From positions 1,240,001-1,304,000 of the forward strand of contig CBDAPV010000002.1 in assembly GCA_965198715.1 (NCBI GenBank): a DNA stretch of 64,000 nucleotides, in the 5' to 3' direction. Position numbers and translations under genes: made by a program. How positions within the stretch are numbered: the stretch's first letter is position 1; the number at the start of each line of letters is the position of its first letter. The stretch comes from RH-AL1 sp965198715 (lineage in GTDB: Bacteria; Pseudomonadota; Alphaproteobacteria; Rhizobiales; Beijerinckiaceae). The notes under the pieces were generated by a model. It saw nothing but the letters and a program-made list of their open reading frames with translations, was not told the origin of the DNA and made no database searches. Shown one piece after another: positions 7,795 through 15,498 of this stretch.

Positions 7795-9111
7795 ATGAGC
7801 CAGCGACGCAAAGGCACGCGGCCATGGACGGTGATCGTGCTCGCCGTGCTCGCGCTCTTCGGCCTCTCGGGCGTCGCCGCCGCGGCCGGCCTCGTAGGCG
7901 TGCGCGCCGCCGCCCAGCGTGACGCGCTTTTGCCCATCATCGCGGTCACAGGCACTAACGTCGAAGGCAACGCGGATGCCGCCAAGCTCAGCTTCGATCT
8001 CTCCGGACCTGTCGAGGCGAAGGCCTTCGTCATGGCCGATCCTGATCGCGTCGTCGTGGACCTGCCGCAAGTTGAGTTTATCCTTGATGCCAAGACTGGG
8101 CATGGCGCCAGCGGTCGGCACGCCCGCAAGACCCTGATCGGGTCGTTCCGTTTCGGCCTTCTCGCGCCGGGCCGCTCGCGCGTGGTGATCGACCTCGCAG
8201 CGCCGGTGCGAATCGTCGCGGCGGAGGTGAAGCTCGTCGACGGGCGGCCGAAGTTGGTGGTGGCTTTGGCGCGGACAGACCGTGCCGCTTTCCTCGCCGC
8301 CGCCAGGACGCCCGCGCCCGCACCAGTCGCCGCGGCGGCGGTGATCTCGGCGGTGCCCGGCAAGCCGACGGTCGTAATCGACCCCGGCCACGGCGGTCCC
8401 GACAACGGCGCCATGGTCGGCGGCGTGGTCGAGAAGGATGTGACCCTGGCCTTCGCCAAGCAGCTCGCTGGCAAACTCGAGGCGGGCGGGCGCTTCAACG
8501 TGGTGATGAGCCGGGCTAGCGACGTGTTCGTGCCGCTGAGCGAGCGCGTGCGCATCGCCCGCTCGGCCGGCGCCGCGCTCATGATCTCGGTTCACGCCGA
8601 CACGTTGCCCGAGTCGACCGACGTCAGCGGCGCCACCGTCTACACCGTGTCCGACAAAGCGTCCGACGCCTACGCCGCCAAGGTCGCCGCCAAGGAGAAC
8701 GAGGCCGACAGGTCGGTCGGCGTCGACGGCCAAGCCGACGTCGCTGATGTCAACGACATCCTGTTCGACCTGACGCGTCAGGAGACCCGCGCCTACAGCC
8801 ACGTGTTCGCCCGCACGCTGGTCAACTACTGGAAGGTCGCGGGCCGCCTGAACAAGAATCCGCAGCGCGCTGCCGGCTTCGTCGTGCTCAAGGCGCCCGA
8901 CGTGCCCTCGGTGCTGCTGGAGCTCGGCTATCTCTCGAGCCCGCAAGATTCGGCGCAGCTCACGTCCGACAGCTGGCGCGATGCGGCCACCGGACGGATG
9001 GCCGAAGCGATCCAGGCCTATTTCGCCGACCAGCACGGGCCGGCCAAGGCCGCCGCCGGCGTGCCGATCCCGGCGAAGCAGGCCTTCGCGGCGCTGCCGG
9101 ATGGCAAGTAG
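7795..9111 (+). CDS. amiC: Periplasmic N-acetylmuramoyl-L-alanine amidase with AMIN domain
   Basis: A 438-residue AmiC-type amidase that cleaves the amide between MurNAc and the stem peptide to separate daughter cells. An N-terminal hydrophobic segment (about 10-30) is a signal peptide or anchor. An AMIN domain follows (about 45-165) and an Amidase_3 domain from about 190 to 420. The zinc ligands are visible: His in DPGHGG, the VEKDV glutamate, His in SVHAD, and the catalytic Glu in LELGYLS. An ATG at 7795 follows GGGAG by four bases; an upstream ATG at 7768 is possible. PBP1A lies downstream in the same direction, a common alphaproteobacterial pairing. Confidence 0.92.
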   Translation: MSQRRKGTRPWTVIVLAVLALFGLSGVAAAAGLVGVRAAAQRDALLPIIAVTGTNVEGNADAAKLSFDLSGPVEAKAFVMADPDRVVVDLPQVEFILDAKTGHGASGRHARKTLIGSFRFGLLAPGRSRVVIDLAAPVRIVAAEVKLVDGRPKLVVALARTDRAAFLAAARTPAPAPVAAAAVISAVPGKPTVVIDPGHGGPDNGAMVGGVVEKDVTLAFAKQLAGKLEAGGRFNVVMSRASDVFVPLSERVRIARSAGAALMISVHADTLPESTDVSGATVYTVSDKASDAYAAKVAAKENEADRSVGVDGQADVADVNDILFDLTRQETRAYSHVFARTLVNYWKVAGRLNKNPQRAAGFVVLKAPDVPSVLLELGYLSSPQDSAQLTSDSWRDAATGRMAEAIQAYFADQHGPAKAAAGVPIPAKQAFAALPDGK

Positions 9112-9409
9112 TCAGCCGCTCGGATCGACCGGCGAACCGATGCCGAGCATCTTTTGCGAGGGCGAGCCCTTCGCGCTCGTCTGCCATCCCTAGGACGTCG
9201 AGCTCGAAGATCGCCACCACCCTACCGGCTGGTTCGTGTGGCTCTGCCGCCACGGTGCGGCCGCGAGCCGGCGCTAGGCGCACCAAACGTGACGGGCCGT
9301 TCACAAGCCGCGTCCGGACCACAAAAACGCCTCACGATCCCGCGACCACGTCAGGCCAAGGCGGCCCGACGGCCCCGCGACGCCCGGCTGTGCCCAGAGG
9401 CTCCCACGC
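9112..9409. other. Intergenic region between amidase and PBP1A
   Basis: No gene is supported in these 298 bases. A short frame from about 9140 (MPSIFCEGEPF...) is cut by an in-frame TAG at 9191 but reads on afterwards as PTGWFVWLCRHG, so it may be a dead gene fragment. The signal is too weak to call a pseudogene. Confidence 0.3.
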
Positions 9410-11821
9410 ATGCGCTTCATCGCCCGATTTCTCGGCCTGATCTTCGCGACCTCCGCGATCGTGTTCGTGGTGGCGGCGGTCGGCGCGGGCGCCGTGATCT
9501 TCAAGTACGAGCAGGACCTCCCTGACTACACCCAGCTCAAGAACTACGAGCCGCCGGTAATGACCCGCGTCCACGCCGGCGACGGCTCGGTGCTGGCCGA
9601 ATATTCCCATGAGCGGCGCCTGTACCTGCCGTCCTCCGCGATCCCGGCACTGGTGAAGGAAGCCTTCATCTCGGCCGAGGACAAGAACTTCTACACGCAC
9701 AACGGCGTCGATCTCGAAGGCATCACCCGCGCCGCTATGGTGCTGATCGAGGGCGGGCACCACGTCCAGGGCGCCTCGACGATCACGCAGCAGGTCGCCA
9801 AGAACTTTCTCCTGACCAACGAGCGGAGCTTCGACCGCAAGATCAAGGAGGCGCTGCTCTCCTTCAAGATCGAATCGACATATTCGAAGGAGAAGATCCT
9901 CGAGCTCTACCTCAACGAGATCTATCTCGGCCTCGGCAATTACGGCGTCGCCGCCTCGGCCCTGAACTATTTCGGCAAGTCGGTACACGAACTGTCGGTC
10001 GCCGAGGTCGCCTACCTCGCCGCGTTGCCGAAGGGACCCAACAACTACCAGCCCTTCACCCACCGGGACAAGGCGATCGACCGGCGCAATTACGTCATCG
10101 ATCAGATGGTCAAGAACGGCTACGTCTCGGTCCAGGACGGCGACAAGGCCAAGGCCCAGCCGCTCGGCGTGACCCCGCGCGTCCTCTCGCCCAACACCTA
10201 TTACGGCGGCTTCTTCGCCGAGGAGGTCCGCCGCGAGCTCGGCGACAAGTACGGCGAGAAGAAGCTCTACGAGGGCGGCCTCTCGGTCCGCACCACGCTC
10301 GACCCGAAGATGCAGAACATCGCGCGCAAGGCGCTGGCCGACGGCCTCGTGCGCTACGACGAGGCGCACGGCTTCCGCGGTCCGATGCGCCATATCGAGG
10401 TCGCCGGCGACTGGGGTCCGCCTCTGGCCGAGGTGCAGGCCCTCGGCGACGTCGCGCCGTGGCGTCTGGCCGTCGTCCTCGAGATGAACGGCAACGACGC
10501 GCAGATCGGCCTGCAGCCCAAGCGCGACCCCGACGGCAGCGTCAACGGCGGCCGCGAGACCGGCACCATGCTGCAGGCCGGCCTGCACTGGAGCCGCGGC
10601 ATCGGCCGCAATGGGCTGACGCCGGGCGACGTCGTCTACGCCGAACCTATCGACGGCAAGTCCGGCCAGTACCGGCTGCGGCAGATCCCGGAGGTCGGCG
10701 GCGCCATCGTAGCGATGGATCCCTACACCGGCCGCGTCTTCGCGATGGTCGGCGGCTTCTCCTACGACCAGTCGAACTTCAACCGCGCGACGCAGGCGAT
10801 GCGCCAGCCCGGTTCGTCGTTCAAGCCGATCGTCTACGCCACCGCGCTCGATAACGGCTACACGCCGTCCTCCATCGTGCTCGACGAGCCGATCTCGATC
10901 GACCAGGGGCCCGGGATGGGCGTTTGGTCGCCGCAGAATTTCGAGGGCAAGTCCGGCGGGCCGCACACCCTGCGCTACGGCGTCGAACACTCGATCAACC
11001 AGATGACGGTGCGTCTCGCGCGCGACGTCGGCATGCCGCTCATCGCCGAATACGCCAAGCGTTTCGGCATCTACGACGACCTGCCGCCCTACCTGTCGTT
11101 CTCGCTGGGCGCAGGCGAGACCACGCTGATGCGCATGACGACGGCCTATTCGATGCTCGCCAACGGCGGCCGCAAGATCAAGTCGACGCTGATCGATCGC
11201 ATCCAGGACCGCTGGGGCCATACGATCTACAAGCACGACGAGCGTGCTTGCCAGAGCTGCAACGAGGTCAAGTTCCAGACCGACGAGCCCGAGCCGACGT
11301 TGGTCGACAAGCGCGAGCAGGTGCTCGACCCGCTCACCGCCTACCAGATCACCTCGATCATGGAAGGCGTGATCCAGCGCGGCACCGGAGTCAGCATCAA
11401 GGCGGTCGGCAAGCATCTCGCCGGCAAGACCGGCACGACCAACGACGCCAAGGACCTGTGGTTCGTCGGCTACTCGCCCGATCTCGCCGTGGGCGTGTTC
11501 ATGGGCTACGACCGCCCGCGCTCGCTCGGCGATTCGGCGCAGGCGGCGCTCTACACCGCGCCCATCTTCCGCGACTTCATGCAAATGGCGCTGAAGAACA
11601 AGCCGGATATCCCGTTCCGCGTGCCGCCGGGGATCAAGCTGATCTCGGTCGACGCCCGCTCCGGCCAGCGCTCGAGCGGCGGCAACTCGATCCTCGAGGC
11701 CTTCAAGCCGGGCACCGCGCCGCCGGAAGGCTACGCGGCCAGCGATGCCTCGCCGCGTCAGCTCAGCAAGGACGGCGACGCCGATCAGGTCGTGGGATCT
11801 GGCACCGGCGGCCTCTATTAG
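9410..11821 (+). CDS. mrcA: Penicillin-binding protein 1A (class A, bifunctional)
   Basis: An 803-residue class A PBP that polymerises glycan strands and cross-links peptides on the periplasmic side of the inner membrane. It has an N-terminal anchor (about 6-31). The GT51 transglycosylase contains SAEDKNFY (catalytic Glu near 90) and GASTITQQVAKN. An OB-like insertion domain follows. The transpeptidase has GSSFKP (active Ser near 469), SIN in EHSINQMTV, and AGKTGTTN. Length is typical. The GAGG upstream of the ATG is a loose Shine-Dalgarno. It is probably expressed with or near the amidase upstream. Confidence 0.97.
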   Translation: MRFIARFLGLIFATSAIVFVVAAVGAGAVIFKYEQDLPDYTQLKNYEPPVMTRVHAGDGSVLAEYSHERRLYLPSSAIPALVKEAFISAEDKNFYTHNGVDLEGITRAAMVLIEGGHHVQGASTITQQVAKNFLLTNERSFDRKIKEALLSFKIESTYSKEKILELYLNEIYLGLGNYGVAASALNYFGKSVHELSVAEVAYLAALPKGPNNYQPFTHRDKAIDRRNYVIDQMVKNGYVSVQDGDKAKAQPLGVTPRVLSPNTYYGGFFAEEVRRELGDKYGEKKLYEGGLSVRTTLDPKMQNIARKALADGLVRYDEAHGFRGPMRHIEVAGDWGPPLAEVQALGDVAPWRLAVVLEMNGNDAQIGLQPKRDPDGSVNGGRETGTMLQAGLHWSRGIGRNGLTPGDVVYAEPIDGKSGQYRLRQIPEVGGAIVAMDPYTGRVFAMVGGFSYDQSNFNRATQAMRQPGSSFKPIVYATALDNGYTPSSIVLDEPISIDQGPGMGVWSPQNFEGKSGGPHTLRYGVEHSINQMTVRLARDVGMPLIAEYAKRFGIYDDLPPYLSFSLGAGETTLMRMTTAYSMLANGGRKIKSTLIDRIQDRWGHTIYKHDERACQSCNEVKFQTDEPEPTLVDKREQVLDPLTAYQITSIMEGVIQRGTGVSIKAVGKHLAGKTGTTNDAKDLWFVGYSPDLAVGVFMGYDRPRSLGDSAQAALYTAPIFRDFMQMALKNKPDIPFRVPPGIKLISVDARSGQRSSGGNSILEAFKPGTAPPEGYAASDASPRQLSKDGDADQVVGSGTGGLY

Positions 11822-11857
11822 CGCCGATGCCGGCATAGTGGAGCCATTGACGTGACG

Positions 11858-11995
11858 TCGTCTTCCCGGCTTGAGCGCAGCGAGAGCCCGAACCAACTGG
11901 TAACACGCTCGCTAGATTAAGCGGCATCGTCCGCCTCTCTTCGAACTGCGTTGTCATAGGTTCCGGGTTCGCCTTCGCCTTCCTGGAACGACAGA
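11858..11995. repeat. Dispersed palindromic intergenic repeat, copy 1
   Basis: Between mrcA and tRNA-Trp lies an imperfect palindrome of about 138 bases. The left end contains TTGAGCGCAGCGAGAGCCCG and the right end contains GGTTCCGGGTTCGCC. The layout and end sequences match the copies at 20411-20550 and 63056-63172. It has no coding potential. It resembles the REP/RIME class of intergenic repeats; no known family name is assigned. Confidence 0.75.
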
Positions 11996-12101
11996 CGCCG
12001 CGAGGCCTTGGGTCTTTTCTTCTGATACGTGCTTTAGCGATTTGTGGCCGCGACAAGCCGCTTGCTCCCCCGCCGCCACAAGAGCTAAGAAGACATCGCC
12101 T

Positions 12102-12179
<78 letters not shown>

Positions 12180-12226
12180 AGGCTGGCCTAGACTAAAGCG
12201 TTCTTAGATCAACCAAGACCCGACGC

Positions 12227-12260
12227 AAAAAGGCCGCCCTCGGGGCGGCCTTTGTCGTTT
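12227..12260. terminator. Bidirectional terminator between tRNA-Trp and the DEAD-box gene
   Basis: GGCCGCCC (12232-12239) pairs with GGGCGGCC (12243-12250). It is flanked by AAAAA on the left, which reads as a T-run for the minus-strand helicase, and TTTGTCGTTTT on the right for the tRNA transcript. Confidence 0.85.
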
Positions 12261-12273
12261 TAAGTCTGTTCGA

Positions 12274-13686
12274 TCAGCGCGGCGGCTGGCCGCCCTTGGC
12301 CTGACCAGGGCGACGATCGTCGCGACGTTGCCCGGGACGCGGCGCGCCGCCGGCGGGCCGCGGCGCACCGGCGCTCGTCGGGCGCTGCCCGCCGCCGTTG
12401 CGGCCGGGAGTCCCCATCGGCTTCCGGTCGCCCCCGCGCGAGGGACCGTCGCGTCGAGCGTCGGGCTTGCGGCCTCCACCGGGACGCTGGCCGGGCGCCC
12501 GCGCCGGGCGATCCTCAGCCGAAGCAGCAGGCCGCGGCGCGTTGGGGTCGCGCCGGTCCTCCGTCGGAATAACCTGCCGCGTCAGCTTCTCGATCGACTT
12601 GAGGTAGGCGCGCTCTTCGCCATCGCACAGCGAGATGGCGCGACCTTCTGCGCCGGCGCGCGCGGTGCGGCCGATGCGGTGAACGTAGGATTCCGGCACA
12701 TTGGGAAGGTCGAAGTTGACAACGTGACTCACCGCGTCGACGTCGATGCCGCGCGCGGCGATGTCGGTCGCCACCAGGATCTTGGTGTCACCGGACTTGA
12801 AGGCGGCGAGCGCCTTCTCGCGCTGCGCCTGGCTCTTGTTGCCGTGGATCGCGGCCGCGGGGATGCCGTCTTCAGCCAGGTGCTTCACCACCTTGTCGGC
12901 GCCGTGCTTGGTGCGGGTGAAGACCAGCGCGCGGTCCATCCCTTCCGAGCGGATCAGGCCGGCGAGGACCACGCGCTTGCGGTGGGTCTCGACGAACAGG
13001 ACTTTCTGGTCGATGCGCTCGGCCGTCGTCGCGACGGGCGCGACCGACACCTTGATCGGGTCCCTGAGCAGGTCGCCGGCCAGCGCGCCGATCTCGCGTG
13101 GCATGGTGGCGGAGAAGAACAGGCTCTGGCGATCCTTGGGCAGCTTCGGCGTGATGCGCCGGATCGCGTGGATGAAGCCCATGTCGAGCATCTGGTCGGC
13201 CTCGTCGAGGACGAAGATCTCGACCTTGTCGAGCCGCAGCGTGCGCTGGTCGAGGTGATCGATGAGGCGGCCGGGCGTCGCCACAAGGATGTCGACGCCG
13301 CGCATAAGACGATCAATCTGCGGGCGTATGGAGACGCCGCCAAATACCACGGCGACGGAATAGCCGAGATGCTTTCCGTAGGTGCGGAAGCTCTCGGCGA
13401 TCTGGCTGGCCAACTCGCGCGTCGGTGACAGCACTAGACAGCGGCAGGTGTTGCGTTCCGGCCGGCGCGTGTCGGTCGAGAGCCGATGCAGGATCGGGAG
13501 GGCGAAGGCGGCAGTCTTGCCAGTGCCGGTTTGGGCGATGCCGAGCAGGTCGCGTCCGGCCATCACGTAGGGGATGGCCTGGGCCTGGATCGGCGTCGGC
13601 GTGACGTAGTTTTCGTCAGCAAGCGCCTTAAGAAGAGGCGCTGCGAGGCCGAGTTCGGAGAAGGCGGTCAAAGGATATCCGGGCAT
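12274..13686 (-). CDS. rhlE: DEAD-box ATP-dependent RNA helicase (RhlE-like)
   Basis: A 470-residue helicase. The Q motif FSELGLAAPLLKALADENY starts near residue 7. Motif I is AQTGTGKT, Ia PTRELASQ, Ib TPGR, II DEAD, III SAT, V ATDIAARGID and VI HRIGRTARAG. The C-terminal 85 or so residues are a basic Arg/Gly/Pro-rich tail, typical of RhlE-like proteins that act on structured RNA or ribosome precursors. The start is placed at MPGYPLTAFSELGL; the frame stays open 97 codons upstream, but that part is unlike any helicase N-terminus and is better read as a leader. A cold shock protein gene lies on the other side of the divergent region, so cold induction is a fair inference. The rhlE symbol is tentative. 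Confidence 0.9.
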   Translation of the reverse strand: MPGYPLTAFSELGLAAPLLKALADENYVTPTPIQAQAIPYVMAGRDLLGIAQTGTGKTAAFALPILHRLSTDTRRPERNTCRCLVLSPTRELASQIAESFRTYGKHLGYSVAVVFGGVSIRPQIDRLMRGVDILVATPGRLIDHLDQRTLRLDKVEIFVLDEADQMLDMGFIHAIRRITPKLPKDRQSLFFSATMPREIGALAGDLLRDPIKVSVAPVATTAERIDQKVLFVETHRKRVVLAGLIRSEGMDRALVFTRTKHGADKVVKHLAEDGIPAAAIHGNKSQAQREKALAAFKSGDTKILVATDIAARGIDVDAVSHVVNFDLPNVPESYVHRIGRTARAGAEGRAISLCDGEERAYLKSIEKLTRQVIPTEDRRDPNAPRPAASAEDRPARAPGQRPGGGRKPDARRDGPSRGGDRKPMGTPGRNGGGQRPTSAGAPRPAGGAPRPGQRRDDRRPGQAKGGQPPR

Positions 13687-13933
13687 GCGGTCGCGAGCCG
13701 TGAAAGCGGATCGGGGCCTCGGGAGAAAGGGGATGCCGTGCGTGACCGGCTTTGGTCGTCCGGAGCGTCCGGCGGTTCGCGTGCGCGCCTTCCTCATCAA
13801 GGGAGCGGGCATACGATCACGCGGCCGGAACGGCGGGCCATCGACAGATGGGCTTGGCTGCATCTGAAGCGATTCAGCTGAAAGATCAAGAGAATTGATG
13901 CGGCGGCGCACAACGAAAACAGCATCCAGGGGG
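13687..13933 (-). other. Probable untranslated leader of the DEAD-box gene
   Basis: An open frame upstream of the helicase start has proline- and arginine-rich text without family similarity. A long structured 5' leader is common for cold-induced helicases and would explain it. No Shine-Dalgarno supports a longer protein. The leader role is inferred. Confidence 0.3.
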
Positions 13934-13962
13934 CTGACAAAATCGCGGAGACCGCCCATAAT
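13934..13962 (+). promoter_or_regulatory. Near-consensus sigma70 promoter
   Basis: CTGACA (13934-13939) and CATAAT (13957-13962) each match the consensus at 5 of 6 bases, with a 17-base spacer. The predicted start, near 13969, is only about 16 bases before the strong ribosome site at 13985. Confidence 0.7.
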
Positions 13963-13999
13963 CCAACTCGTGTTCAACCAACTGAAAGGAGGTGATCCG

Positions 14000-14062
14000 G
14001 TGTCTCTAGGTCATGTCGCGAGCCAGCTGGATGTCTCTCACCTGACTCGAGGTCTCGTCTGA
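14000..14062 (+). CDS. 20-codon small ORF with perfect Shine-Dalgarno
   Basis: AAAGGAGGTGATCC (13985-13998) is exactly complementary to the last 14 bases of a typical 16S rRNA. GGAGG is seven bases before a GTG at 14000 that opens a 20-residue frame, VSLGHVASQLDVSHLTRGLV, ending at TGA (14060-14062). A hairpin CGTCAG/CTGACG follows at about 14063-14085 and a strong terminator at 14135-14166. Promoter, ribosome site and terminator make a self-contained unit of about 200 nt. An alternative start is ATG at 14013 (10 codons). I do not recognise the peptide. It could be a microprotein, a regulatory leader or an RNA whose real function is binding ribosomes. The transcript is better supported than the peptide. 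Confidence 0.55.
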   Translation: MSLGHVASQLDVSHLTRGLV

Positions 14063-14134
14063 GACGTCAGCCGCCGTGCTGACGCTGCTGGGGTTCGCTT
14101 GCCGGTAGCCGGCTCGAACACCTCCGAATACGCG

Positions 14135-14166
14135 AAGCCCCGGCCATATGGCTGGGGCTTTTCTTT
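14135..14166 (+). terminator. Rho-independent terminator of the small transcript
   Basis: AAGCCCCGGCC pairs with GGCTGGGGCTT (one G-T pair) around the loop ATAT, followed by TTCTTT. The stem is 11 bp. Confidence 0.9.
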
Positions 14167-14190
14167 GCACTGCCGTTTCTTTGCACTGCC
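14161..14190 (+). repeat. 16-bp tandem duplication
   Basis: TTCTTTGCACTGCC occurs at 14161-14174 and exactly again at 14177-14190, separated by GT, immediately after the terminator. A recent slippage or duplication is the simplest explanation. Confidence 0.85.
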
Positions 14191-14370
14191 TTGCGCGAAG
14201 CGCGCAACTTTGTCCCGATGTCGCGACGATTCGCTTCGATGCACAGCGCAGCTTAGTTTGCCGCTGGTTACCGGCGGCAGGGGTGTTATCTTGCCTTCGT
14301 CCCATCCGCAGGTGATTCGGCTTGAGCGGCAGGTCGGAACGGCGGATTGGCAGCGTGTCGAGGGCGTGTC

Positions 14371-14949
14371 TTGTCGAGCAAGGAACTCTTCTCAATCCGC
14401 CGCGACGTCGAGGCCACCGACGAAGCGGGCGAGCATCTCGAGATTGTCGAGGTCGGCGGTCGGATAAAATGGTTCGACGTGGTCAAGGGCTATGGCTTCA
14501 TCGCGCAGGACGGTGGCGGCCCGGACGTCCTGATCCACATCACCACCTTACGACGCGACGGATTTGCCACGGCGACCGAAGGCTCGCGGGTGGTGTGCGA
14601 GGCGACCATTCGCAGCAAAGGGCTGCAGGTCTTCAGAATCCTTTCCATGGACGAATCCACGGCGGCGCATCCGGCAGAGGTGCCGGCCCGCACGCACGTG
14701 CAGGTGACTCCCAGCGGCGGGTTCGAGATCGTCATCGTGAAATGGTTCAATCGCGTGCGCGGCTTCGGCTTCGTATCGCGCGGCGACGGGACCGACGACA
14801 TCTTCATCCACATGGAGACGCTGCGTCGCTACGGCATCGCCGAACTCAAGCCCGGCGAGAGCCTGCTGGTGCGTTTCGGCGACGGCCCAAAGGGCTTGAT
14901 GGCGGCCGAGGTCCGCAAGCTCGAGGCGGCCTTGCCAGTGTCCCATTAG
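14371..14949 (+). CDS. cspD: Two-domain cold shock protein (CspC/CspD-like)
   Basis: A 192-residue protein with two cold shock domains. The first, about 30-85, contains GRIKWFDVVKGYGFI and DVLIHIT. The second, about 122-185, contains VIVKWFNRVRGFGFV and DIFIHME. These hold the RNP1 and RNP2 aromatic motifs that bind single-stranded RNA or DNA. Double-domain cold shock proteins are typical of Alphaproteobacteria, for example Caulobacter CspC and CspD, where they act in stationary phase. The TTG at 14371 follows AGGG by six bases and gives MSSKELFSIRRDVE; a TTG at 14347 is possible. A DUF192 gene follows by 42 bases, a conserved pairing. The symbol is by analogy. Confidence 0.85.
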   Translation: MSSKELFSIRRDVEATDEAGEHLEIVEVGGRIKWFDVVKGYGFIAQDGGGPDVLIHITTLRRDGFATATEGSRVVCEATIRSKGLQVFRILSMDESTAAHPAEVPARTHVQVTPSGGFEIVIVKWFNRVRGFGFVSRGDGTDDIFIHMETLRRYGIAELKPGESLLVRFGDGPKGLMAAEVRKLEAALPVSH

Positions 14950-14991
14950 CGTGGTTCACCCGCGCCGCCGAAGTCGGCGTGGAGGACGAAT

Positions 14992-15453
14992 GTGAGGGCA
15001 GGTTGGAGAGGCTTTGCGATCGGGTTTGTGTCGCTCGCCGGTGTCGCTGCCGCGCAAGCCGAAGCGCCGCTCGAAGCTCTTACGATCGACACGGCGAGCG
15101 GGCCGCATCGCTTCAAGGTCGAAGTGATGCGCACCGAGCCAGACCGCGAGCGCGGCCTCATGTATCGCAAGACCATGGCCCGCGACCACGGCATGTTGTT
15201 CGAGTACCAGAGCGAGCAGCCCGTCACCTTCTGGATGCATAACACCTACCTGCCGCTCGACCTGATCTTCATCGGCAAGGACGGTCGCGTGGTGAACGTC
15301 GCGCGCGATGCCAAGCCGATGGACGATAGTCTGATCCCGTCGGCCGGGCCGGCGCTCGGCGTGCTCGAGCTCGATGCCGGCATGGCCAAGACGATCGATC
15401 TCAAGGCCGGCGACATTGTGCATCACAAGATGTTCGGCGACGCATCGCGCTGA
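14992..15453 (+). CDS. DUF192 exported protein
   Basis: A 153-residue protein with a signal peptide ending near AAAQAEA (about residue 24) and a DUF192 domain filling the rest. Family hallmarks are visible: ERGLMYRKTM, MLFEY, FWMHNTYLPLDLIFI and AGPALGVLELDAG. The biochemical role of DUF192 is unknown. The GTG start at 14992 is six bases after GGAGG. It lies directly after the cold shock gene and is likely co-transcribed with it. Confidence 0.88.
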   Translation: MRAGWRGFAIGFVSLAGVAAAQAEAPLEALTIDTASGPHRFKVEVMRTEPDRERGLMYRKTMARDHGMLFEYQSEQPVTFWMHNTYLPLDLIFIGKDGRVVNVARDAKPMDDSLIPSAGPALGVLELDAGMAKTIDLKAGDIVHHKMFGDASR

Positions 15454-15498
15454 GTCCCGCGAGCGAGGGCAGGCTGCAGGGCGGATGCTTGCTCCGCG

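Noticed and set aside
9332..11896. An 854-codon open frame opposite PBP1A
   Set aside because: Long antisense frames are expected at this GC content; PBP1A has all catalytic motifs.
13687..13977. A 97-codon N-terminal extension of the DEAD-box helicase
   Set aside because: The helicase Q motif starts right after the internal ATG, the extension is unlike family N-termini, and it has no ribosome site.
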